Part shown: piece after piece, positions 48,338 to 56,842 of the stretch
Layout: the number at the start of each line of letters is the position of its first letter
Numbering within the stretch: the stretch's first letter is position 1
Assembly (NCBI RefSeq): GCF_030166655.1
Contig: NZ_CP126446.1
Coordinates: 1,240,001 to 1,304,000, forward strand
Source: Pontibacillus chungwhensis
Lineage (GTDB): Bacteria; Bacillota; Bacilli; Bacillales; BH030062
Direction: 5' to 3'
DNA length: 64,000 nt
Position numbers and translations under genes: made by a program
Notes under the pieces: model-generated
Database searches by the model: none
The model's input: only the letters and a program-made list of their open reading frames with translations
Told to the model about the DNA's origin: nothing

Positions 48338-48433
48338 ATGAGTGGTTTGATCAGTCTGTTGTTTGGTGTGGGGATTGTCTTTTTTATATTGGTATCGTTT
48401 ATGATTTATACGAATATTAGAAATAGGAACTAG
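48338..48433 (+). CDS. Very small single-pass membrane protein
   Basis: A 31-residue product, M-S-G-L-I-S-L-L-F-G-V-G, then a single hydrophobic span, ending N-I-R-N-R-N. AAGGAG lies nine bases before the ATG. A longer frame exists upstream but without a binding site. The function is unknown. Confidence 0.5.
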   Translation: MSGLISLLFGVGIVFFILVSFMIYTNIRNRN

Positions 48434-48483
48434 TATATGTCTCGTTCAAGTAGTTGATGAGTCCATATAACTTTAATCTGCAC

Positions 48484-48522
48484 GTAGGATTTCCGTGAAA
48501 ACGGAAGTCCTATTTTTCTGCT
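48484..48522 (+). terminator. Intrinsic terminator
   Basis: GTAGGATTTCCGT and ACGGAAGTCCTATTTTT form a stem around GAAA. Confidence 0.7.
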
Positions 48523-48570
48523 TATGATCAAATATATATTTCCAGTAAAAAAGAATTAGCAAAACAAAAA

Positions 48571-48598
48571 TGGGACTTTTTAGAAACGGAATCGTCTA
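48571..48598 (+). promoter_or_regulatory. ECF-type promoter of the sigma operon
   Basis: TGGGAC and CGTCTA are separated by exactly 16 bp. CGTCTA is the typical -10 element of the B. subtilis SigM/SigV/SigX group, and the -35 differs from the TGAAAC consensus in the A positions. It lies 30 nt before the sigma gene, indicating autoregulation. Confidence 0.65.
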
Positions 48599-48627
48599 AA
48601 TAGAAAAGGAGTATAGGGAGGGTAAAA

Positions 48628-49185
48628 GTGGAGAGGGAACAAGCAAATCGTTATGAACAATTGAAGGAATTACCCGCAGAGGAGATTATTGAAGTAGTTT
48701 TCAATGATTATGGAGGAAATATTAAGAGTGTAATCTACACCTATGTTAAAAGCGGTGCTCAAACTGAGGATATTTTTCAGGAATTCCTTATTAGCGTTTA
48801 TAAAAATAGTCATTTATTTAAAGGGGAATCGTCTTTTAAAACATGGCTTTACCGTATTGCGATTAATAAGTGTAAAGATTACTTAAAGTCACCCATTCAT
48901 CGAATCTTCACTACATATAATGACCAACTTTCTAATAAGAGTACAGAGGCCTCTCCGGAACAACGAGTGGTGGAAAAAGAATTAGAAGGAGAGATTGTTA
49001 AAGCAATCATGTCTTTACCAATAAAGTATCGAGAAGTTTTTGTTTTAAGATACTATCAATCATTTAGTATTCGTCAGATTAGTGAATCCATTGGCATTAA
49101 GGAATCCACTGTAAAATCAAGAATCATGAGAGGGAAAAAGAAGCTTCAATCAAAGCTTGGAGGTGACTATTTTGAAGAGAACTAA
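48628..49185 (+). CDS. ECF-type RNA polymerase sigma factor
   Basis: The 185-residue protein has region 2 ('SVIYTYVKSGAQTEDIFQEFLISVYKNSHLFKGESSFKTWLYRIAINKCKDYLKS') and region 4 ('IVKAIMSLPIKYREVFVLRYYQSFSIRQISESIGIKESTVKSRIMRGKKKLQSKL'). It should recruit RNA polymerase to a small set of stress promoters. The GTG start follows TAGGGAGGG. It overlaps the next gene by 14 nt, and an ECF-type promoter lies upstream. Confidence 0.92.
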   Translation: MEREQANRYEQLKELPAEEIIEVVFNDYGGNIKSVIYTYVKSGAQTEDIFQEFLISVYKNSHLFKGESSFKTWLYRIAINKCKDYLKSPIHRIFTTYNDQLSNKSTEASPEQRVVEKELEGEIVKAIMSLPIKYREVFVLRYYQSFSIRQISESIGIKESTVKSRIMRGKKKLQSKLGGDYFEEN

Positions 49186-50218
49186 CCAGCCTGTAAAACA
49201 AGCATTTGACGAGTATATTGGTTCTTACACTGAAGTTACTTCAGAGGATAAAGAGAGATTTTACAAATGGTTGGAAGGGGCGGAGGAAGAAAAATCTAGT
49301 AAGAAAATGTTTATACTTCCGAAAGTTGCGACCGTATTCCTGATGCTAATGGTTGTGGTAATAATCTCTTCTTATATAAATATGGACCAAGGAGGAAGTG
49401 AGAACGTCACAAAGGTTGAGCAGAAAGAAAAAAGAGTCTCTTTCCAAAAAGTAAGTGCGGTAGTGGCAGACATTCAAACGAGTTTTTCTTATAACATGAC
49501 AAAGGAAGAGGCAGCGAGACAATTTGGAGAAGGGGTCTCTTATATGGGGCAAGAAAGTTATTTAGAAGAGACAGAATATCACCGATTAGGGGACTATAAG
49601 GAATTGGAAAGGATAGAAATAAATGAAGATACTTTCCTTTCAGGTGATGTAGGGGTAGTCTTGGTTATTACATGGGATCAAAACCAGGCAGCTAGTGCAG
49701 ATGTACTGTATTTAGATAAAGATGAAAATATAGCTACTCTATCTTACAAATCGAATGGCATGGTTTATGAGAATGGGGAATTTGTAGAGAATCGCCTCTA
49801 TCCATTAGATGCTTCAACTTTATTAGTGAAATCAATAGCAGATTCTATTCAGGTTGATCCAGCTTCAGTTAATGTAGAAAAATTAGCAAACATACAAGAC
49901 CTTACTTTACAAAAGAGTAAATCGAATGGTTTTGAAGAATTAACCTCTAAAGATCTAGAGGTGATCCGATCCATGGGTCAGTTGAGATCCTTAACATTAA
50001 AAGGAGTTGCGCTTCCGATTGATACCATACTCACACTAGAGTCTTTAGAAACACTAGTAATATCCAATGCATTCATTACAGATGGAAGCGTAGCAAAGTT
50101 AGCAGAGATGCCCAATCTGGAAAAGGTAACGCTTGATAAGGATATGGTGATAGGGTGGAAAGAGTTAAAGGAAGAAGGTATTGAGGTTGAAAACTTAAGC
50201 AAGGGAAATGGAAAGTAA
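49172..50218 (+). CDS. Membrane protein, probable anti-sigma factor with LRR-like C-terminus
   Basis: About 348 residues: a cytoplasmic N-terminus of about 45 residues ('VKQAFDEYIGSYTEVTSEDKERFYKWLE'), a membrane segment ('VATVFLMLMVVVIISSYI'), a soluble extracytoplasmic part with 'EAARQFGEGVSYMGQESYLEETEY', and a C-terminal third of leucine-rich-repeat character ('LTSKDLEVIRSMGQLRSLTLKGVALPIDTILTLESLETLVISN'). TTG was chosen because GGAGGTG lies seven bases upstream. Position overlapping the sigma gene suggests an anti-sigma role; LRR-like repeats are uncommon on such proteins. Confidence 0.75.
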   Translation: MKRTNQPVKQAFDEYIGSYTEVTSEDKERFYKWLEGAEEEKSSKKMFILPKVATVFLMLMVVVIISSYINMDQGGSENVTKVEQKEKRVSFQKVSAVVADIQTSFSYNMTKEEAARQFGEGVSYMGQESYLEETEYHRLGDYKELERIEINEDTFLSGDVGVVLVITWDQNQAASADVLYLDKDENIATLSYKSNGMVYENGEFVENRLYPLDASTLLVKSIADSIQVDPASVNVEKLANIQDLTLQKSKSNGFEELTSKDLEVIRSMGQLRSLTLKGVALPIDTILTLESLETLVISNAFITDGSVAKLAEMPNLEKVTLDKDMVIGWKELKEEGIEVENLSKGNGK

Positions 50219-50269
50219 ACTTAATTAAGGATCGTTCTCCCCCTACAAATTTATAAAAACGACGACATA

Positions 50270-50308
50270 CAAAAACGCTTGGGTCACTTCCTTACCCAAG
50301 CGTTTTTA
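50270..50308. terminator. Bidirectional terminator
   Basis: AAAACGCTTGGGT and ACCCAAGCGTTTTT pair perfectly around CACTTCCTT between convergent genes. Confidence 0.85.
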
Positions 50309-50884
50309 TTAGGACTCTGAATCGACTTTATGCCATTTTATATCCTTTGTACTTTGGTGAGGCGTGTTAGTTTCAGGGAAGCCATAATAGTACAGTTTTT
50401 CACCCTCTTTGTTGTACGCGACGGGGTTTAGGTTATTCGAACGGTTTTTTGGAGTGAACGTGAATGTAATGCGCTTTCCCTTTTCGGTTTCTATTCTCTT
50501 TCGATTTGTCCCATTCCCTGCTTCAATATACGCAACGTCTTCATCGTGAGAAACAACACTTAGTAACGTACCCGAAGAGCTGCTCAGCCAGCCAACAGTC
50601 TCGATTTCATCTTCATGATAAGGCCAATAGACTAAGACCCTGCTTGTATAAAGGAAACCAGATTTCGTGGCTGAGGCGGTTTGGTATTCCTCTTTTTTGT
50701 CGCTTTTGAATAAATAAACGTCATCTGAACCTAGTTTATAGTGATCGATCAGCGACACGTCATCAGCGATAAAGTGATTGCTTTTAGCAGCGCCTAAGGC
50801 GGTTACACGATAGCCGTCAGCGTACACCTTGTAGAAGGTGATCAAGAGGACGACGGGAATTAAAAGTAGAATCCATTTTTTCAT
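50309..50884 (-). CDS. Hypothetical membrane-anchored protein, paralog of the one at 53.4 kb
   Basis: The 191-residue protein has an N-terminal membrane segment ('KKWILLLIPVVLLITFYKVYADGYRVTALGAAKSNHF') and an extracytoplasmic domain. It shares with 53405-53989 the landmarks K-K-W-I, 'DGYRxTALxAAK', 'YxFKSDKxExxQT', 'SGTLLSVVSxDxDVxYIEAG', 'RxxFxF' and 'NPVAYNxEGEKLYYYGxP'. No family recognised. The ATG was chosen because GGAGAG lies nine bases upstream. Confidence 0.75.
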   Translation of the reverse strand: MKKWILLLIPVVLLITFYKVYADGYRVTALGAAKSNHFIADDVSLIDHYKLGSDDVYLFKSDKKEEYQTASATKSGFLYTSRVLVYWPYHEDEIETVGWLSSSSGTLLSVVSHDEDVAYIEAGNGTNRKRIETEKGKRITFTFTPKNRSNNLNPVAYNKEGEKLYYYGFPETNTPHQSTKDIKWHKVDSES

Positions 50885-51034
50885 TGGGTACCGACTCTCC
50901 AAATTGTATGTAATTGACAGTGTTTATCTTACCAAAAAACGTATAGGAACAAAATGACTTCTTCTGAAGTGAGGAGGAATTATATGGGTGCGGGTCGAAA
51001 TGATGAAGGAGATCGCTGAAGGAGGAATAGAACG

Positions 51035-52831
51035 ATGCTAACGTTTCCAAAGCCAGATGTAGAGCAATTCTTTCAAACGTATGGAATCCAGACGTTTGCT
51101 GTAAGTCCTGATGAGAAGCAGGTAATTTTGAGCACCAATCTTAACGGCCATTACAATGTGTGGGCCATGGATCTGCCGAATACATTTCCATACCCTTTAA
51201 CCTTCCATAATCAGAGCAGTCATGCTCTTCTTTATGATCAGAACGGGGAGTTTATCCTGACGGTCGTCGATGAAGATGGCGATGAGAACGGGCAAATTTA
51301 CGCGATCCCGAAAGAGGGCGGCGAGCTGAAAACAATCCGGATGGCGGAAGGGGCTAAGCACCTTGCTCCGCTTCTTTCTGACGACGGGAAGCGCCTGTAC
51401 TACACGTCTACAAAAGAAGACCCGACCTGTATGAAAGGGTATGTGTACGACCTTGAGACAGGCCAGGAAGAAACGCTTGTCCACGGGGAAAAGGCCATGA
51501 CGGTCTTGATCGATAAAAGTCCAGAGGAGAAACAGTTCCTCTATTTAAAGATGTTTGCCAATACGTACAGCCTTGCATATGTGAAGTCTGGTGAAGAGGA
51601 TCTCCTCCTTACACCTGAAACGGATCAGCAGCACACCGTGTCTGAAGCGGTATTTGTGTCAGAGAAAGAAGTTTATTTGCTGACAAACTATGAAAGTGAT
51701 TTTTCCTATTTAGCTAAGTTTGATATCGAAACGAAGACGTTTGAACGCGTCTTTGAGGTGGAGAAAGAAGAATTAACCCAATTGAAATACAACAAAGCGA
51801 CCCATTCCCTGTATCTCGTCAGCGAAAAGGGTGTGCAGTCCTTTTTGTATTCTTATGATTTAGGAACAAAGAGTAGCAAACGAATCGAAACACCGGTTAC
51901 GATCATTGATGAGCTTGTCGTGGCTCGTTCCGGAAGGTTGTACATTCGGGGTAACAGCGCGAGTGTACCCATGAATCTTTACAAGCAGACTGAGAAAGGA
52001 TGGGAATCGCTTACGAACTTCGGCGTGCCTGGTGTGAAAGAAGAAGAACTGGCTACACCAGAGGTTGTGACCTATCCATCCTATGATGGCCTGCCAATTG
52101 AGGCGCTTTTATACCGTCCGAAACAGGATGTGGATAATGGCCATGTGATCTTGTGGCCTCACGGGGGACCTCAAGCCTCCGAGCAAGCGAAGTTCCGTTC
52201 GTTGTTCTCATTTCTTGTCTATTCAGGATATACGCTATTTGCGCCGAACTTCAGAGGCTCAACGGGTTATGGACTCCAGTTTATGAAGCAAGTGGAGGGC
52301 GACTGGGGCCATGGGCCTCGCCTTGATAACGTAGCGGGATTAGACTGGTTAATTGATCAAGGCTACGCTTCTCGTGACAAAATTTTCTTAATGGGCGGAA
52401 GCTACGGCGGTTATATGGCGCTATTGTTGCACGGCCGAAACGGAGACTATTTCAAAGCCGTGGTCGATATCTTCGGTCCGTCCGATCTGTTCAGCTTCAT
52501 CAATTCTGTGCCCGAGCACTGGAAGCCCGCTATGGCCCAGTTCGTTGGCGACCCTGTTGAGGATAAAGAGAAGCTAACGGAGGACTCTCCTATTCAGTAC
52601 ATTGATTCTATGACAAAACCAATGCTCGTCATCCAGGGAGCAAAAGACCCCCGCGTCGTTCAAGCGGAATCGGATCAGCTTGTAGAGGCCTTGAAAGAAA
52701 AAGGCCGGGATGTAGAGTACATTGTTTTGGAGGACGAAGGACACGGCTTCTCGAAAAAAGCAAACGAGATTCTTGTGTACCAGAAAGTGCTTCAGTTCTT
52801 TGAACAACATGTGGGTGTGCTGACAAGGTAA
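51035..52831 (+). CDS. S9 family serine peptidase (acylaminoacyl/prolyl oligopeptidase type)
   Basis: The 598-residue protein has an N-terminal seven-bladed propeller region (residues about 20-340, WD40-like 'D-x-x-x-Y-x-V-x' repeats) and a C-terminal alpha/beta hydrolase. Catalytic residues: Ser456 in 'LMGGSYGGYMALLLHGR', Asp in 'QGAKDPRVVQAES' and His570 in 'EDEGHGFSKK'. It should remove N-terminal or small oligopeptide residues in the cytoplasm, as no signal peptide is present. It resembles YuxL/dipeptidyl aminopeptidases. AAGGAGGAATAGAACG precedes ATG. Confidence 0.93.
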   Translation: MLTFPKPDVEQFFQTYGIQTFAVSPDEKQVILSTNLNGHYNVWAMDLPNTFPYPLTFHNQSSHALLYDQNGEFILTVVDEDGDENGQIYAIPKEGGELKTIRMAEGAKHLAPLLSDDGKRLYYTSTKEDPTCMKGYVYDLETGQEETLVHGEKAMTVLIDKSPEEKQFLYLKMFANTYSLAYVKSGEEDLLLTPETDQQHTVSEAVFVSEKEVYLLTNYESDFSYLAKFDIETKTFERVFEVEKEELTQLKYNKATHSLYLVSEKGVQSFLYSYDLGTKSSKRIETPVTIIDELVVARSGRLYIRGNSASVPMNLYKQTEKGWESLTNFGVPGVKEEELATPEVVTYPSYDGLPIEALLYRPKQDVDNGHVILWPHGGPQASEQAKFRSLFSFLVYSGYTLFAPNFRGSTGYGLQFMKQVEGDWGHGPRLDNVAGLDWLIDQGYASRDKIFLMGGSYGGYMALLLHGRNGDYFKAVVDIFGPSDLFSFINSVPEHWKPAMAQFVGDPVEDKEKLTEDSPIQYIDSMTKPMLVIQGAKDPRVVQAESDQLVEALKEKGRDVEYIVLEDEGHGFSKKANEILVYQKVLQFFEQHVGVLTR

Positions 52832-52973
52832 GTTGGTTTTGTGTGCGGCGTGGTTTGGGGTCTCGACGCTGTGGCTGTTGTTCCGACAATAAGACCCAGG
52901 CCGGGTGCTTGTTTGGACACTATTTTTGGTTAATCCGCCACGATGAGATGGGGTTCGGACGCTTTAGGGCTGT

Positions 52974-53270
52974 GTCCGGCCACTATAGGTCGGCGTTCCG
53001 CCAGGTTTGTGTTTGGTCCGGCCACTATAGGTCGGCGTTCTGCCAGTTTTGTGTTTGGTCCGGCCAGTATAGTTCGGCGTTCCGCCAGTTATGTGGTTGG
53101 TCCGGCCAGTATAGTTCGGCGTACTGCCAGTTATGTGGTTGGTCCGGCCAGTATAGGTCGGCGTTCTGCCAGTTATGTGGTTGGTCCGGCCGCTATAGGT
53201 CGGCGTTCTGCCAGTTATGTGGTTGGTCCATCCACTATAGTCCTCCATCCGGACAAGCTGGTGTGCAGTC
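52974..53270. repeat. Tandem array of 42-bp units
   Basis: Six full units and a seventh part start every 42 nt (52974, 53016, 53058, 53100, 53142, 53184, 53226). Each reads GTCCGGCCACTATAGGTCGG, then CGTTCTGCCAGTTATGTGGT and a final TTG, with few differences. Decayed units with TCCGCCACTTTAAG or CCTGACACTATAG extend to about 53350. The unit is a multiple of 3, so frames are open on both strands, but no ribosome-binding site supports a protein. GC content exceeds the flanks. Confidence 0.88.
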
Positions 53271-53365
53271 CTGACGCTTTAAACAGTCGTCTGGCCACTA
53301 GAGACCTAAGTCCTGACACTATAGCCATTGGTTCCGCCACTTTAAGCAACCTCCCTAGACAAACG

Positions 53366-53404
53366 AACGCTCAAGATCCCTACACAGGATCTTGAGCGTT
53401 TTTG
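53366..53404. terminator. Bidirectional terminator
   Basis: AACGCTCAAGATCC and GGATCTTGAGCGTTTTT pair perfectly around CTACACA. Confidence 0.85.
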
Positions 53405-53989
53405 TTAGGATGTTTTTTCCATTTTGTACCACTGGAGGTCGTTTGGGTTTATGGACTGTTTGTCTTTCGGGTAGCCGTAATAATAAAGCTTTTCTCCTTC
53501 TTCGTTATAAGCAACGGGGTGGAGCTGGTTGGGTTGTTCGCTGAAGGGGAAAGAGAATGTGACTCGCTCGCCTTGATGGATTTCTTTTTTCTTACTATCC
53601 TTAGGAGCCCCAGCTTCGATATAGGACACGTCGTCATCGCTTGAGACGACGCTAAGTAAGGTTCCGGATTCTTGTTTATTCGTGAAGCTCATGGCTCCGA
53701 TGGTTTGAATGTTAGCCGAGCGATACGGTGTGTGGGTGGAAACGCTGCTCTGGAAGAACCAGCCCGCTTTCTCGGAGAGTACGGTTTGAAACACCTCTTC
53801 CTTATCGCTCTTAAAAATAAAAACATAGGAAGACCCGATCTTGTCCTTTTCGATTAAGGTGGCATCTTCCTTCAGGAAAGGGTGATCCTTCGCCGCGCTT
53901 AATGCGGTAAATCGGTACCCATCTAAATAATAGTTAAATAGAACAAATAGGAAAAATACTGGTATGAGTATGGGGATCCATTTTTTCAT
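53405..53989 (-). CDS. Hypothetical membrane-anchored protein, paralog of the one at 50.3 kb
   Basis: The 194-residue protein shares architecture and motifs with 50309-50884: membrane segment 'WIPILIPVFFLFVLFNYYLDGYRFTALSAAK', 'SYVFIFKSDKEEVFQT', 'SGTLLSVVSSDDDVSYIEAG', 'RVTFSF' and 'HPVAYNEEGEKLYYYGYPKD'. The two genes flank the S9 peptidase and the 42-bp array, and both end at a similar AACGCT...AGCGTTTTT terminator. Duplication is evident; the function is unknown. Confidence 0.75.
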   Translation of the reverse strand: MKKWIPILIPVFFLFVLFNYYLDGYRFTALSAAKDHPFLKEDATLIEKDKIGSSYVFIFKSDKEEVFQTVLSEKAGWFFQSSVSTHTPYRSANIQTIGAMSFTNKQESGTLLSVVSSDDDVSYIEAGAPKDSKKKEIHQGERVTFSFPFSEQPNQLHPVAYNEEGEKLYYYGYPKDKQSINPNDLQWYKMEKTS

Positions 53990-54024
53990 CTATGATGCTC
54001 CTTCCTCTAGTTGAATTTACTTGC

Positions 54025-54333
54025 TTAATAGGTGATGATAACGGCTAGAACAGTCCCGGTTGGAATTGGCAGCCATCGGTAATCAATGAATCGAATGTTT
54101 GTCTGATGAACTGCGTTATATTTTTTGAAAGGCTTCCTATGATAAAGAAGTAGTTCAGATAAATTAATGTGTTTGAGAATAAAGGTGACCAGATGATCGC
54201 TCAGAAAATAATCGCTCGGAACATCGGTGATTTCAGTAAGGACATGGATACGTTCTTGTTTTATAGATAAAGTGGAAATCGAAAAATGCTGGAAAGTTGA
54301 ATCTTTAATCCCAAAAATATGTAACATTTCCAT
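54025..54333 (-). CDS. Uncertain small protein
   Basis: The 102-residue product reads as a possible soluble alpha-beta protein ('HVLTEITDVPSDYFLSDHLVTFILKHINLSELLLYHRKPFKKY'). No clear ribosome-binding site precedes the ATG, and no family is recognised. It may be a real but degraded gene. Confidence 0.4.
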   Translation of the reverse strand: MEMLHIFGIKDSTFQHFSISTLSIKQERIHVLTEITDVPSDYFLSDHLVTFILKHINLSELLLYHRKPFKKYNAVHQTNIRFIDYRWLPIPTGTVLAVIITY

Positions 54334-54399
54334 CGCAATGTTCTCAAATTATGGAACGGATTTCAATGTTGTATTGGCCTGAAAGGGGAGGAGAGGCCG

Positions 54400-54452
54400 G
54401 GAGGAAGAGGACCATCAGCCTTCCAGGTAGGGGGAGATCCTCTTTTTTTCTG
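54400..54452 (-). terminator. Hairpin between minus-strand genes
   Basis: AGAGGACCATCAGCC and a GATCCTCTTTTTTT tail form an imperfect stem. On the + strand it has a T7 tail; its direction of use is unclear. Confidence 0.4.
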
Positions 54453-54463
54453 CGTCATAGAAT

Positions 54464-54652
54464 TTAGTTTTCCCGAATAGTTTTTCGTTTTTCTAGCTTA
54501 CCGAGAATGAATCGTGTCATAAAGAAGACCCAGGCGATGATTAAGAGCTCAGTTCGTACCTCTTCTAGCGGGGAAAAGCCGAATGTCCCAGCAAGTATTC
54601 CGGCTACGGCCGATACATAAATCACTTCGAGTATTATTTTGATGAGTTTCAT
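54464..54652 (-). CDS. Small two-segment membrane protein
   Basis: The 62-residue product has spans 'IILEVIYVSAVAGILAGTFGF' and 'ELLIIAWVFFMTRFIL' and a basic tail 'GKLEKRKTIREN'. AGAGAGGAATGAGAAA precedes the ATG. No family recognised. Confidence 0.6.
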   Translation of the reverse strand: MKLIKIILEVIYVSAVAGILAGTFGFSPLEEVRTELLIIAWVFFMTRFILGKLEKRKTIREN

Positions 54653-54969
54653 TTTCTCATTCCTCTCTCTATGTTCTTCTTTTACCGTAAGGGAAGAGGA
54701 TGTACAGAAGGTAACGGGAAGATTACGAGGTCATTAATCTTTTCTTTTTTCTGACGATTTTTGCGGTGAAAAATGGTTCTTGTCATACAAGATCTTCCTC
54801 TTTATAATTTGTATGTACCTTTTTTGCTAGATTTATCTGAAGTAGAGAGATAAAAGGCAAGGTAGGATTGGATAACAAAGATCTCTTGAAGGGATGAGGT
54901 CCTCTTATAGTGGGGGTCTGATGGATTTCTGGAGAAGGACTGGTTATAGAATTGAGGAGGAACAGGCTT

Positions 54970-55509
54970 ATGGCACGATCGAATCAGGGGAATTGGTTCG
55001 AAAAATTTGTACATGTATTTATGGGCGTCATCGGCGTTCTGTTTGTTTCCGCTGCGTTAGATGGATCGATTAAACTATCCATCTATGAAATCATTGGATA
55101 TGTAGTAGCAGCGATTCTGTACATATGGGCAGGTCGGACTTTCGGTGGGCGAGAAGAGACTGGAAAATCATTCGCCTACTACGGTGCTTATCTGTTACCT
55201 GTTGTAATCACGATTGTGACTTATTACACAGATCAAGCCATCGGCGGAACGGTTCTTGAAATAGAAGAGCCTTGGAGTGCCGTCACGGCTCTTATTATGG
55301 GTGTACTATTAGTCTTGTATTTCGGAAGATGGATCGGTGTTGCTTACAGCGTCATTATTCTATCGATCGCATTCGGATTCGAATTGTTCGTCGATGCGTT
55401 TGACTTCGCAGATGATGATTGGAACGTATATATGTACGTCTTAGCACTCGTGCTCATCTTCTTCCTAATCGGGAAGACCAACGATGGGAACCAAAGCGCA
55501 GACGCATAA
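54970..55509 (+). CDS. Polytopic membrane protein
   Basis: The 179-residue protein has five hydrophobic segments ('FMGVIGVLFVSAALDG', 'YEIIGYVVAAILYIWAG', 'YYGAYLLPVVITIVTYY', 'AVTALIMGVLLVLYFG', 'VYMYVLALVLIFFLIG'), short polar N- and C-termini. GAGGAGGAACAGGCTT precedes ATG. No transporter signature is seen; family unknown. Confidence 0.65.
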   Translation: MARSNQGNWFEKFVHVFMGVIGVLFVSAALDGSIKLSIYEIIGYVVAAILYIWAGRTFGGREETGKSFAYYGAYLLPVVITIVTYYTDQAIGGTVLEIEEPWSAVTALIMGVLLVLYFGRWIGVAYSVIILSIAFGFELFVDAFDFADDDWNVYMYVLALVLIFFLIGKTNDGNQSADA

Positions 55510-55512
55510 CAT

Positions 55513-55546
55513 AACCCCGTTAAGGCTTAGACCTTAACGGGGTTTC
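55513..55546 (+). terminator. Intrinsic terminator
   Basis: AACCCCGTTAAGG and CCTTAACGGGGTTT pair around CTTAGA. Confidence 0.8.
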
Positions 55547-55566
55547 TTAATGCTTTAGGAGAGTGA

Positions 55567-55657
55567 AGCGTGTCTGACACCCGTCATTGCTTTAAAGCAA
55601 CGACGGGTGTCAGACACGCAGTAGTCCTTTAGAGCATTGCAGGGTGTCAGGCACGTA
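55567..55657. repeat. GTGTCTGACAC palindromic repeat, copy 1
   Basis: GCGTGTCTGACACCCGTC and GACGGGTGTCAGACACGC form a long inverted pair, followed by a third arm AGGGTGTCAGGCACG. Related copies stand at 59561 and 62024. Confidence 0.8.
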
Positions 55658-55734
55658 GTATGATTCTTTTGGGTTGCGGGGAGTGGTGAGAACGATTATA
55701 CTTTTTCCTAATTCATTGGGGAGGAGTGGTTATA

Positions 55735-56796
55735 TTGGATAAGGTGTTAAAGACGTTAACGGAACTGCATGGACCTAGTGGTTATGAGCAGGAGGTATCC
55801 TATTACATACAAGAGGAAATGAGATCTGTTGCTGAGGATGTGAGAGTGGATGGAATCGGCAATGTGACAGCACGGATCAAGGGGGAGAAACCAGGACCGA
55901 CCGTGCTCGTCACCGCTCATATGGACGAAGTAGGGTTTATTGTGAAGAAGATTGAATCAAATGGTCTTCTTCGTTTTGAGAAACTTGGAGGCCACGATGA
56001 TCGAATCTTACTTGCTCAAAAAGTGCGGGTCAAAGGTCGGTACGGATTAAAGCGCGGGGTTATTGGCACCATCCCGGCGCATTATCAGAAGTTTGATGAG
56101 GCCGGTCGCGTCAGAAAGCATCATGAACTTTATATTGATGTAGGAGCTCGGTCGAAAGAAGAAGTCGAAAAGCTTGGCATTGATGTTGGCAGTACAATCA
56201 CCTGGGCGTCAGAGCTAGAGTACTTAGGTGATGAAGAAACCGGTCGCTATGTTGGGAAGTCCCTCGATGATCGCGCAGGCTGTGCGGTTCTTATGAATCT
56301 GATGCAATCTCTTCAGGACCAACAGTTTGCAGGGGAAGTGATCGCTTTATTTACCGTTCAGGAAGAAGTAGGCCTTCGCGGAGCTCAAGTAGGCATGGCA
56401 CAGGTCGACTGTGACGTCGCCATTGCCCTTGACGCAACGGTAACAAGTGACACACCAGAACCGTTGCTTGACGACACCCTCCGCCTTGGAGATGGAGCCG
56501 GTGTGAAGGTCCTCGATATGAGTTTAATCGCTCATCCGACAGTCAAAGAACACTTCATCCAGCTAGCTCAGGAAGAGGAGATTCCCTATCAACCAGAACT
56601 CTTCACAGGAATCGGAACAGACGGAGGCGCCGTAGCCCTAGCCAATAAAGGCGTCCCAACAGGCGTCCTATCCATCCCATCCCGCTATGCCCACGCCCCT
56701 GTAGAAGTGATCGATTTAGAAGACCTAAAAGCTGTCGAAAAGCTCCTTCTCGCCTTCATAAAAAACAACGACGAACAAACAAGCTTCGCCTTTTAA
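55735..56796 (+). CDS. M42 family metallo-aminopeptidase
   Basis: The 353-residue enzyme has the M42 (glutamyl aminopeptidase / endo-glucanase-like PepA, TET) pattern: 'ELHGPSGYEQEVSYYI', metal ligand His in 'VTAHMDEVGFIVKKI', bridging Asp in 'GKSLDDRAGCAVLM', Glu pair in 'VQEEVGLRGAQV', and Asp/His in 'IALDATVTSDTPE' and 'YAHAPVEVIDLEDL'. It removes N-terminal amino acids as a large cytoplasmic oligomer with two metal ions. TTG with GGGGAGGAG about 8 nt upstream was preferred to a GTG three codons earlier. Confidence 0.93.
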   Translation: MDKVLKTLTELHGPSGYEQEVSYYIQEEMRSVAEDVRVDGIGNVTARIKGEKPGPTVLVTAHMDEVGFIVKKIESNGLLRFEKLGGHDDRILLAQKVRVKGRYGLKRGVIGTIPAHYQKFDEAGRVRKHHELYIDVGARSKEEVEKLGIDVGSTITWASELEYLGDEETGRYVGKSLDDRAGCAVLMNLMQSLQDQQFAGEVIALFTVQEEVGLRGAQVGMAQVDCDVAIALDATVTSDTPEPLLDDTLRLGDGAGVKVLDMSLIAHPTVKEHFIQLAQEEEIPYQPELFTGIGTDGGAVALANKGVPTGVLSIPSRYAHAPVEVIDLEDLKAVEKLLLAFIKNNDEQTSFAF

Positions 56797-56801
56797 CCCA
56801 A

Positions 56802-56842
56802 GACCCAGTAAGTCTCTCGTAGAGACTTACCGGGTTTTTAAG
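56802..56842 (+). terminator. Terminator of the M42 peptidase gene
   Basis: ACCCAGTAAGTCTCT and AGAGACTTACCGGGTTTTT pair around CGT. Confidence 0.85.

Noticed and set aside
52843-53395. Three overlapping frames of 94-150 codons through the 42-bp repeat
   Set aside because: The 42-bp period keeps all frames open together; there is no binding site, and none is favoured by codon use.
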